Positions 1-4,882 of a stretch of DNA of 11,486 bases are shown here, piece by piece (the first letter of the stretch is position 1; each line of letters begins with the position of its first letter). Both the position numbers and the translations under genes were made by a program. The stretch covers positions 1 to 11,486 of the forward strand of contig DFWO01000051.1 in the NCBI GenBank assembly GCA_002380945.1, read 5' to 3'. This DNA is from Methylococcaceae bacterium UBA4132. Lineage in GTDB: Bacteria; Pseudomonadota; Gammaproteobacteria; Methylococcales; Methylomonadaceae. Under the pieces are notes generated by a model that saw only the letters and a program-made list of their open reading frames with translations, was not told the origin of the DNA and did not search any database.

Positions 1-33
1 TAGTAATTTACCGCTGATTAGTGCGTCTATCAT
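1..33 (-). CDS. Start of a gene resembling an element-borne single-stranded-DNA-binding protein (partial)
   Basis: Only 11 codons are inside the window, reading MIDALISGKLL. An AGGAA ribosome-binding site (41-45) sits 7 nt upstream of the ATG at 31-33, so this is a real start rather than a chance ATG. The N-terminus resembles small OB-fold single-stranded-DNA-binding proteins carried by integrative elements, which often begin MIDAL-SG-L. Its position downstream of the primase-helicase would suit a replication role. The identification rests on eleven residues and is tentative; the existence of a gene start is better supported. Confidence 0.4.
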   Translation of the reverse strand, partial: MIDALISGKLL

Positions 34-119
34 ATTGGTGTTCCTATGGTTTTATCGCCATTAATGATTAGGTTTTTCTTTTCTATTAATTCAATATTTT
101 AAAAAACACGCTACCCCCC

Positions 120-326
120 TTTTACATCTTTTACATTTGTATATTTATACTCTCTAGCCCTTGGTACATAAGGGCTTAACTTGTAAAAGGGTATCTTTTA
201 CAAACTTTTACATCTTTTACAATTTACTGATTAAGTGTAAAAGAAGTAAAAGACTGTAAAACCCACCTTTTACAGCTACAACCCGCGCCGCGTGTGGTCT
301 CAAGCCGTTTTGTAAAAGTTGTAAAA
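120..326. repeat. Array of eleven TTTTACA/TGTAAAA heptamers
   Basis: TTTTACA occurs at 120-126, 129-135, 196-202, 206-212, 215-221 and 268-274. Its complement TGTAAAA occurs at 182-188, 236-242, 255-261, 311-317 and 320-326. Neighbours in the same orientation are often 9 or 10 bp apart start to start, close to one helical turn. The array begins immediately after the primase-helicase stop codon. Clustered short repeats beside a replication gene are the typical form of iterons, so a role as an origin or cis-required replication site is plausible but unproven. Low-complexity AT sequence is the alternative. Confidence 0.55.
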
Positions 327-337
327 GGTTTTTCGTG
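255..337 (+). repeat. Left copy of an 83-bp direct repeat shared with 4803-4872
   Basis: Two blocks match the copy behind the integrase in the same orientation. Block A (255-287) is identical to 4803-4835 over 33 bp. Block B (308-337) matches 4843-4872 at 29 of 30 bp. The spacers between the blocks differ: 20 bp here and 7 bp in the other copy. This copy ends exactly at the primase stop codon. The two copies bracket the AlpA-to-primase module. Confidence 0.85.
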
Positions 338-2842
338 TTATTGTGCGAGTGAGTAAAGTTTTATAGGTTTTCGCTTGTCACTTTTTTGGGCTTCATAGAC
401 CACTTGCAATAAATTACTGGCTACCATATCGGTTAATGTTGCCCTAATTAGTTTCGGCTTATCCCCTGTGAAGTCTTTGAATGGCGCGGTTTTCTCTTTA
501 GCGTTGATAATTTCGCGTTCGGTGCGTGATTTTTTGCCATACTCAAACAATGACAGAATGGATATGTACTCAGCCCTAACGCCAATAATGCCCTTATCCG
601 TACATAGCTTTAAATTCGCTTCAAGCATTGCGTGTGCGATACCTATCGCGCTTTCAACGTGCTTTAACTCTATGGTGGTGGATTTGTTTTGATAATCGTC
701 TAGCAGGTGCAAATTTGCCGCGATTTTCATAATTTGCATATCCACCTTAGCCGCCGCGCCTCTGAGTGCTATATGGGAATATCGCCCACCATCGGCTAGA
801 TGATGTTCAATGCTGATAACAAACTGTTTTATTAACTGCCAACCATCGGGACAAATATCCAGACTCGACAATTCACCGCCTTTGGGATTATCTAGGATGT
901 ACTGGCAAAATCCAGTACATAATTCTGTGTATTGCGCTATCAGATCATGGTTAATAATCTTGGCTTTGTCGTGGTCTCGTTTGCCTAGACTGTGAGGTTC
1001 AGCAATCATTAAAAACCGTTCTGCTAATCCTGTGCCATTACTGGCTTTTAGCAGGTTTTCAATACCGCCACTTTGGGCAAACATCACCGCGCCGCCTACT
1101 ACTACGCCCGTGTAGCCATTTCTACCGATGCGCATAGACGCGATATAGCCGCCGTCGTAGCCATTGAGTAACAGGTCGTTATTGCTGACTTTGTCCGTGC
1201 CATAACACGCACCAAGCATGGTATTAAACAGCCCCTGCTCGCTCGATACCGCGCTAAAAAAGCCATTACTGTTATTTAGGCTTTGTTCGAGTGCTTCAGG
1301 TGTGGCATTGGTGGCAAATAATACGGACACGGCAATACGTTCAAGGCGTTCCATTTCCAGATATTCAAACTCTGTGAGCGGTTCGCCATTGCCCGCCCTG
1401 GCTTCTTTTTCACGTTTCTTAAAATCGGATAATTGTTTTTTTGCGTTGTCCTTGGCTTCTTTTTCGGCAGTATAAAATGGCTTTTGAAAGGCGTTCATAG
1501 TCCTGCTTTTGGATGTACCGCTAGGCTGTTCTGCGACGACATACAAACTAATAGGCAGTGAACCGCTGTGCCGATAATCAACCCGCCAACGTCTACAGGC
1601 TACCGATGCAAACACGCCTAAACCGACCAAAAAAACCGTGTGCGCGGGTAAGTCGGTGGCTTTGGCAATGGATAAAGCCAGTTGTTTAAGTAAGTGCCTA
1701 TCATCCACAAACTTTAAAAAATCGACTGTGCTGTATTTTTGTTCGTCATCCAGTATGGCGTTGTGGGTGTCTGTCATCGGCGGCGCGTTGGTCGTGTTGT
1801 TCATCGGTGCTGTGGCTGAATTTTCAGCGGCATTTTGCGGGGTATTAAAATCTGGGTTTATTTGTGGTGTACTGTAATCGGTGGCATTGGCAATCATCGC
1901 CTTAACGCCATCACTAACAAACTGGTACCAAAAATCCCAACAATCGCATTTTTGACCACTTGGCAGTTCAGGGATAGCAACATAACCGCCTATTGCCTTT
2001 GCCGATTCTATGGCTTTTAAAACGCCCGTGTTTGGTTTTTTGTCGGTATAAATATCGTTGTCAGCAATAAAAATGATTTTCGCGTTAGGGGCTTTTTCAC
2101 GGATTGCACGCGCCACGGGTAACAGGTTGCCTGCGTCCATTGCCGCTATCGCTTGAATGCCTGTTGAATGTTTAGCCGCCCATAATGTGGCAATTCCCTC
2201 ACCGATTAGAATCGGGGCATTAATATCTAGCTTACCGTTAGTCATTGGGTAAAACGCGCCTGACTTTTCGCCACCTGCCAGAAAGTCTTTATCCTTATTG
2301 TTAAAATTAGGGTCTGGCTTTTCGTTAATGGCTTGCAAACTGACTATTTCGCCTTTGGCATTGATTAAGGGAATAATCAGCGCATCATTCCATCCGCGTT
2401 GAATCCACGCGCCACGCTTGATAGGCTTAGACCCCTCTATGCTTTGAATTTCTTTTTTGACCCAATAGGGGTGTGATTCAACGTTATCCGATGTCATACC
2501 CTCATAGATTGCCTTTGCCTTATCAGCCGCCTTTTTATGGCGTTGTTTGCGTTCTTTTTCGGTTTGCTGTTTGGCTAACTCGCGTTGTTCACGGTACGCC
2601 CTGCGTTCATCGGGCGTTAGTTGGTTGTCTGATTTACTACACCAGTTTTCATTAATGGCTAACTTCCAACAGCCAAAATTACCCGCCGCGATACCATCAG
2701 GAAAATATTGATACCAACTATTAGCCGATGTATCGCCCTCGTTTTTAAAGCGGTGGCGTTGTCCATCGGGGTTAATGTGGTCGGGTGGTGTAATACCAGC
2801 GTCACTCATAGCATTTTTAAAGTCCTCTATGTGGGTGTTCAT
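338..2842 (-). CDS. Primase-helicase: TOPRIM domain plus DUF3987 ATPase
   Basis: This 834-residue protein is the likely replication initiator of the element, comparable in role to the P4 alpha protein. A TOPRIM domain spans about residues 209-291, with the catalytic glutamate E215 in GEGIAT and the acidic pair D261/D263 in ADNDIYTD; this is the fold that synthesises primers. After a Pro/Asn/Thr-rich linker (about 325-365), a DUF3987 ATPase domain follows. It has a Walker-A-like loop PSGTSKS (440-446), a Walker-B-like SSEQG (533-537), a polar FAQSGG (588-593) and a GLAERF arginine-finger-like motif (605-610). The loop has serine where a canonical P-loop has the glycine before lysine. Residues 75-110 are highly charged and probably helical. 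The ATG overlaps the preceding stop as ATGA and has GAGG 7 nt upstream, so translation is coupled. A P4-type zinc finger is not evident. Confidence 0.88.
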   Translation of the reverse strand: MNTHIEDFKNAMSDAGITPPDHINPDGQRHRFKNEGDTSANSWYQYFPDGIAAGNFGCWKLAINENWCSKSDNQLTPDERRAYREQRELAKQQTEKERKQRHKKAADKAKAIYEGMTSDNVESHPYWVKKEIQSIEGSKPIKRGAWIQRGWNDALIIPLINAKGEIVSLQAINEKPDPNFNNKDKDFLAGGEKSGAFYPMTNGKLDINAPILIGEGIATLWAAKHSTGIQAIAAMDAGNLLPVARAIREKAPNAKIIFIADNDIYTDKKPNTGVLKAIESAKAIGGYVAIPELPSGQKCDCWDFWYQFVSDGVKAMIANATDYSTPQINPDFNTPQNAAENSATAPMNNTTNAPPMTDTHNAILDDEQKYSTVDFLKFVDDRHLLKQLALSIAKATDLPAHTVFLVGLGVFASVACRRWRVDYRHSGSLPISLYVVAEQPSGTSKSRTMNAFQKPFYTAEKEAKDNAKKQLSDFKKREKEARAGNGEPLTEFEYLEMERLERIAVSVLFATNATPEALEQSLNNSNGFFSAVSSEQGLFNTMLGACYGTDKVSNNDLLLNGYDGGYIASMRIGRNGYTGVVVGGAVMFAQSGGIENLLKASNGTGLAERFLMIAEPHSLGKRDHDKAKIINHDLIAQYTELCTGFCQYILDNPKGGELSSLDICPDGWQLIKQFVISIEHHLADGGRYSHIALRGAAAKVDMQIMKIAANLHLLDDYQNKSTTIELKHVESAIGIAHAMLEANLKLCTDKGIIGVRAEYISILSLFEYGKKSRTEREIINAKEKTAPFKDFTGDKPKLIRATLTDMVASNLLQVVYEAQKSDKRKPIKLYSLAQ

Positions 2843-3291
2843 AGCGATACCTCGACTTTATCAGCTAACGCCCTAGCCTCATGGACTAGCCGCCGTAGGT
2901 TATCAGCAATCGAACCGTTTAATGATTCTAGCCACCGTAGGCTATCCTTATCTAGCCTAAACTCTACCCTAGCCGCCGTAGGTTTCACTTCGTTGTATCG
3001 TTTGCGCTTAATAGCCACCGTAGGCTGTTCTGCTTTATCCTCATGCGGATTTGCTGTAATAGTGGGTTCTGATTCAATAGCCGCCGTAGGCTGTTCTGCA
3101 ATCTTCACAATGCCCGATTCAACCAATGGCGCGATTGCTTCAATGTCGGACTGTTCAACGGGTTCACTGGCTTTAGTCCTAGGCTTGTTTTTCCTGCGTT
3201 GTTCGCCATCGGCTAACGGCTTTAATCGCCTGCCATTAGGCATTAATACGCCACCGTTTAGTTCCACTTCCTCGACAATCATTTTAAACAT
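2839..3291 (-). CDS. Unrecognised 150-residue protein with possible ribbon-helix-helix C-terminus
   Basis: I do not recognise the family. Residues about 30-105 are charged and low in complexity and contain repeated Pro-Thr-Ala/Val-Ala tracts. Those tracts are a by-product of DNA repeats in the gene. Residues about 107-143 could form one strand (VEFRLD) followed by two helices (KDSLRWLESLNG and IADNLRRLVHEARAL), a layout compatible with a ribbon-helix-helix DNA-binding domain, but this is a pattern judgement only. The gene starts 21 bp after the preceding small gene's stop, with only a weak ribosome-binding site, and its stop overlaps the primase start. It therefore belongs to the primase operon. 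A DNA-binding role at its own internal repeats would be attractive but is speculation. Confidence 0.7.
   Translation of the reverse strand: MFKMIVEEVELNGGVLMPNGRRLKPLADGEQRRKNKPRTKASEPVEQSDIEAIAPLVESGIVKIAEQPTAAIESEPTITANPHEDKAEQPTVAIKRKRYNEVKPTAARVEFRLDKDSLRWLESLNGSIADNLRRLVHEARALADKVEVSL
2887..3092 (+). repeat. Five iteron-like 15-bp repeats inside a coding region
   Basis: The consensus TAGCCRCCGTAGGYT occurs at 2887-2901, 2929-2943, 2970-2984, 3012-3026 and 3078-3092, all in the same orientation. Start-to-start distances are 42, 41, 42 and 66 bp, close to 4, 4, 4 and 6 helical turns. The unit is partly dyad-symmetric (AGCC, six bases, GGCT). Copies 4 and 5 share a longer identity of about 22 bp. 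The copies fall in two different reading frames of the host gene: copies 1 and 2 encode LRRL and LRWL, copies 3 to 5 encode PTAA or PTVA. The conserved unit is therefore the DNA, not the peptide. Confidence 0.85.
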
Positions 3292-3312
3292 TGTCGCCCG
3301 TTCGTTGGGTGT

Positions 3313-3483
3313 CTATTTAATCGGTCTGTTCTGCACATCGTAGCGAGTTTCAATATCGCCTTGTTCACGCGCCCACTTGCACACGTTAGACAGTTGATCA
3401 TTGCTAAGTTTGAACCCGAATAGTTCAGTGATGGCGTGTCCTAGTGGTTTTATGCCATCGTAGTTGATAGTTTTATTGTTCAT
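3313..3483 (-). CDS. Small 56-residue protein of the primase operon, function unknown
   Basis: The frame is open from an ATG at 3504, but the ATG at 3483 (MNNKTINYDG) is the better start because AGGGA lies 9 nt upstream of it; the longer form would add seven residues and has no clear ribosome-binding site. The protein is short and mixed in charge, with no membrane segment. The stretch LSNDQLSNVCKWAREQGDIE could form a helix and turn. I do not recognise a family. It sits 88 to 110 bp downstream of a hairpin terminator and 21 bp upstream of the next gene, so it is probably the first gene of the segment expressed past that terminator. Confidence 0.55.
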   Translation of the reverse strand: MNNKTINYDGIKPLGHAITELFGFKLSNDQLSNVCKWAREQGDIETRYDVQNRPIK

Positions 3484-3573
3484 TTTGGCTAATCCCTGCG
3501 CCATGAATTACCGTGTAAAATCCGACAATGGCGCGTATAATTGCGCTTGCCCGTTTGATGGATTGAACACGAA

Positions 3574-3611
3574 AACCACGGCTTAATTTAGTTTAAGTTC
3601 GTGGTTTTTTT
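3574..3611. terminator. Bidirectional hairpin at the end of the leader gene
   Basis: AACCACG (3574-3580) pairs with CGTGGTT (3600-3606), and inside it CTTAA (3582-3586) pairs with TTAAG (3593-3597). On the plus strand the hairpin is followed by seven T residues counting those in the stem (3605-3611). On the minus strand, where the genes are, only four T residues follow. The stop codon of the upstream gene (3593-3595) lies in the stem. It probably acts as a partial terminator between the leader gene and the primase operon. The stronger T-run on the plus strand would also stop antisense transcription. Confidence 0.6.
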
Positions 3612-4207
3612 ATGGCTGTTGGCTTTGTTGCATTCATAAACGACTCAATGCGTACCATTGCATCTTCTGCAAGGCTTGCCATTATGTTTAGTACGTCTTG
3701 GTGATCGCCGATGACTTTAACAAAGCCTAATAATTCACTGTCTGAATACTTGGCAAGGGTTGAATCATCACAGATTAGAAATGCTAAAGCGGTGTCGTGA
3801 TGCTCAATGACTGACTGTGTGCTGATTAGTTGGGGTTCGTCTTTATGACTAGGGGTTGGTTTTTGGGTGGATTTATCTTGTGACATGGTAGGTATTCCTT
3901 TGTGAGGTGAATAACCGCCGCCTGTTACTGCAAAGAATCGGGCGGTGGACTGAATCAGGTTTGCAGTACCCGCAAAGGAACGGGCGAAGCCTAGGGCTTC
4001 CCTGATAAAGTCCACCATAAAGAATTGAACACGGATTAACCCCGTATTACTTTTGAGTGGACATAAAAAAACCGATAAAGGTATCGGTGATTTTTTATCA
4101 CCTTCGCGCGGGCTGCAAATCCCGACTGCCACATGAGGTGACAGCGGTGCTAGATTATCCAGCATCGGGGCAATGGTCAAGCAGTTGTTAAAAATATCGG
4201 CAATCAT
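3593..4207 (-). CDS. Ash-like leader frame; the translated product may be only its last 97 residues
   Basis: The frame opens at an ATG overlapping the alpA stop (ATGA) and runs 204 codons. Its first two thirds contain motifs such as ARSFAGTAN and GGGYSPHKG that resemble the phage Ash family of P4-like elements. The same DNA holds a terminator and strong RNA folds, so this conservation may reflect RNA rather than protein. A second start is better supported: ATG at 3884-3886 with AAAGGA 9 nt upstream, giving a 97-residue acidic protein beginning MSQDKS and ending in a basic tail KKPRT. That protein has no signal peptide or membrane segment and I do not recognise it. I think the 97-residue form is likely to be made, and translation of the upstream part is uncertain. 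Confidence 0.5.
   Translation of the reverse strand: MIADIFNNCLTIAPMLDNLAPLSPHVAVGICSPREGDKKSPIPLSVFLCPLKSNTGLIRVQFFMVDFIREALGFARSFAGTANLIQSTARFFAVTGGGYSPHKGIPTMSQDKSTQKPTPSHKDEPQLISTQSVIEHHDTALAFLICDDSTLAKYSDSELLGFVKVIGDHQDVLNIMASLAEDAMVRIESFMNATKPTAIKKPRT
3896..3901 (-). promoter_or_regulatory. Internal ribosome-binding site (AAAGGA) deciding an alternative start
   Basis: AAAGGA lies 9 nt before the ATG at 3884-3886 and just downstream, on the transcript, of the complementary heptamer at 3928-3934. It gives an independent start for the 97-residue product. Its distance from the leader folds means that pairing upstream could affect access to it. Confidence 0.6.
4065..4088 (-). terminator. 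Intrinsic terminator inside the leader
   Basis: On the minus strand ACCGATA and TATCGGT form a perfect 7-bp stem with a 4-nt loop, followed by seven T residues (4065-4071). It lies in the middle of an open reading frame, which is unexpected for a coding region. It falls between the upstream target heptamer (4113-4119) and the structured RNA domain. It is the best candidate for the stop point of attenuated transcription into the primase operon. Confidence 0.75.
4086..4102 (-). promoter_or_regulatory. Hairpin overlapping the leader terminator
   Basis: GGTGAT and ATCACC (4097-4102 and 4086-4091) form a 6-bp stem with a 5-nt loop. Three bases (4086-4088) are also needed by the 5' arm of the terminator stem. 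The two hairpins cannot both form fully, which is the geometry of an attenuator with an anti-terminating alternative. Confidence 0.5.
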
Positions 4208-4479
4208 GCCGCCCCCATCGCTATTGATTCGACAAGGACGCGAATATCTTCGACTTTCCACGCGGTTGTTCTTACTCCTAGCTTAACTGGTTTAGGGTAC
4301 TTTCCAGATTTGCACCCATTCCACCAACTTGTTTTACCAACTGGAATAATAGGCGGGTGGTCTTTGTCTCCAATGATTTGATTTAATCGCAAATAGCCAA
4401 TTTCTGGCAATTGTGGCGGGGGTGTGACTGGTTTAGCCGTTGCGGGGGTTTTGTGTAGCGGTGTGGTTTGCGTAACCAT
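4204..4479 (-). CDS. alpA: AlpA-family transcriptional regulator / excisionase-like protein
   Basis: This 91-residue protein has a Pro/Thr-rich N-terminus (1-27) and then the AlpA domain (about 28-88). The domain shows GYLRLNQIIG, the recognition-helix region TSWWNGCKSGKYPKPVKLG and the wing region TTAWKVEDIRVLVES. AlpA proteins are winged-helix DNA-binding regulators; the P4 homologue Vis represses leader transcription and promotes excision. Length and motif order fit the family. The ATG at 4477-4479 has GAGG 7 nt upstream. The stop overlaps the next ATG. The WWNG insertion in the first helix is less usual than the typical serine/threonine-rich version. Likely targets are the repeats in front of the integrase and its own promoter region. 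Confidence 0.85.
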   Translation of the reverse strand: MVTQTTPLHKTPATAKPVTPPPQLPEIGYLRLNQIIGDKDHPPIIPVGKTSWWNGCKSGKYPKPVKLGVRTTAWKVEDIRVLVESIAMGAA

Positions 4480-4557
4480 GTATTAACCTCATTGGGTATT
4501 TATTGAACATGGTTGACTATTATTCACATAATTGCGTTTTTAGCTCGACAATCGTTC

Positions 4558-4571
4558 GCGACATTTGTCGC
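4558..4571. promoter_or_regulatory. Palindromic operator candidate upstream of alpA
   Basis: GCGACA, two bases, TGTCGC form a perfect 6-bp dyad about 80 bp upstream of the alpA start. An extra half-site, CGACAAT, lies at about 4546-4552. Its symmetry and position suit a dimeric repressor controlling the alpA leader promoter. It does not match the LexA box. Confidence 0.45.
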
Positions 4572-4646
4572 ACCCGCTAAAGCTATCTGGTTAAATTGAT
4601 TGTAAGCGTTTTGCTGGGTTCTCAAAATCTAAGTTTTTCTAAGTTT

Positions 4647-4814
4647 TTAAGTATTTCTACACAGGCGCGGGTGTGATTCTCTAAAGCCTAACAATTCTGC
4701 CCATTTTTTGAATAACCCTACTATCCTATCCAGACCAAGTGTTTTAGCGGCTTTGAGGGCATTTTGACCGTATGAATTGATTTTGTAAAAGATGTAAAAG
4801 TTTGTAAAACCCAC
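4647..4814 (-). CDS. Possible 55-residue protein or gene remnant, unrecognised
   Basis: An open frame ends at a TAA (4647-4649) and contains a protein-like stretch including NALKAAKTLGLDRIVGL and FKKWAELLGFRESHPRL. Composition and codon use look like real coding sequence, unlike the AT-rich DNA beside it. No ATG is available; a GTG at 4812-4814, inside the direct repeat, would give 55 residues but has no clear ribosome-binding site. It may be the 3' end of an older gene whose start was replaced by the repeat. I do not recognise the family. Confidence 0.25.
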   Translation of the reverse strand: MGFTNFYIFYKINSYGQNALKAAKTLGLDRIVGLFKKWAELLGFRESHPRLCRNT

Positions 4815-4860
4815 CTTTTACAGCTACAACCCGCGTCGTTACTTTGTAAAAGTTGTAAAA
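4784..4860. repeat. Second TGTAAAA/TTTTACA array (six copies)
   Basis: TGTAAAA occurs at 4784-4790, 4793-4799, 4803-4809, 4845-4851 and 4854-4860, with TTTTACA at 4816-4822. Closest pairs are 9 to 10 bp apart. The array lies just beyond the integrase stop codon, between int and alpA. Confidence 0.6.
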
Positions 4861-4872
4861 GGTTTTCCGTGT
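4803..4872 (+). repeat. Right copy of the direct repeat shared with 255-337
   Basis: Block A (4803-4835) is identical to 255-287 and block B (4843-4872) matches 308-337 at 29 of 30 positions. The copy ends 10 bp from the integrase stop codon. Homologous recombination between the copies would delete the alpA-to-primase module and leave the integrase. Confidence 0.85.
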
Positions 4873-4882
4873 ATATGAATAT

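Larger units (their letters stand above)
34..337. other. Gene-free spacer rich in TTTTACA/TGTAAAA repeats
   Basis: This 304-bp stretch separates the primase stop from the next gene start. It holds the TTTTACA array and the left copy of an element-internal direct repeat, both listed separately. It also holds a 7-bp stem with a 7-nt loop, AGCCCTT/AAGGGCT (156-176), without a T-run on either strand. An AT-rich stretch near 139-150 reads GTATAAATATAC on the minus strand and could supply a -10 for the gene at the left edge, though no matching -35 is clear. Confidence 0.6.
3928..4119 (-). ncRNA. Candidate P4 CI/C4-like antisense immunity RNA and its target sites
   Basis: On the minus-strand transcript a long stem closes the region: 16 nt at 4001-4016 pair with 3944-3959 (14 of 16 positions, with an uninterrupted 8-bp GGTGGACT end). 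Inside it lie two hairpins, AAGCC/GGCTT (3987-3999) and TTTGC/GCAAA (3960-3976). The loop-side heptamer CTGCAAA (3960-3966, read on the minus strand) is complementary to TTTGCAG both upstream (4113-4119) and downstream (3928-3934, extending to 9 bp). In phage P4 the CI RNA carries seqB, which pairs with seqA and seqC in the same leader and causes premature termination. The layout here, between alpA and the replication operon, is the same. The exact ends and processing cannot be seen. Confidence 0.5.
4480..4882. other. 403-bp spacer between alpA and int
   Basis: It contains the alpA ribosome-binding site, a 14-bp palindrome (4558-4571), a 10-bp tandem repeat TCTAAGTTTT (4628-4637 and 4638-4647), a possible 55-codon open frame (4647-4814), and the right TGTAAAA array with the second copy of the direct repeat. 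A weak minus-strand promoter for alpA may use TTGTCG near the palindrome and an AT-rich TATGTGAATAAT near 4521-4533, but I could not find a convincing pair. Confidence 0.5.

Noticed and set aside
156..176. Hairpin AGCCCTT/AAGGGCT as a terminator
   Set aside because: No T-run follows on either strand; it may still be a structural or operator feature.
120..326. Possible CRISPR array from the many TTTTACA/TGTAAAA repeats
   Set aside because: The repeats are 7 to 8 bp, occur in both orientations and have irregular spacing; no 24-37 bp repeat with uniform spacers exists.
1145..1160. Possible sixth copy of the 15-bp iteron (TAGCCGCCGTCGTAG)
   Set aside because: It has an inserted base and lacks the GGYT end; it simply encodes part of the DUF3987 domain and is far from the array.
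468..2020. Several plus-strand open frames of 60 to 85 codons opposite the primase
   Set aside because: They are shadows of the primase-helicase gene, which has clear domain motifs; none has protein-family features.
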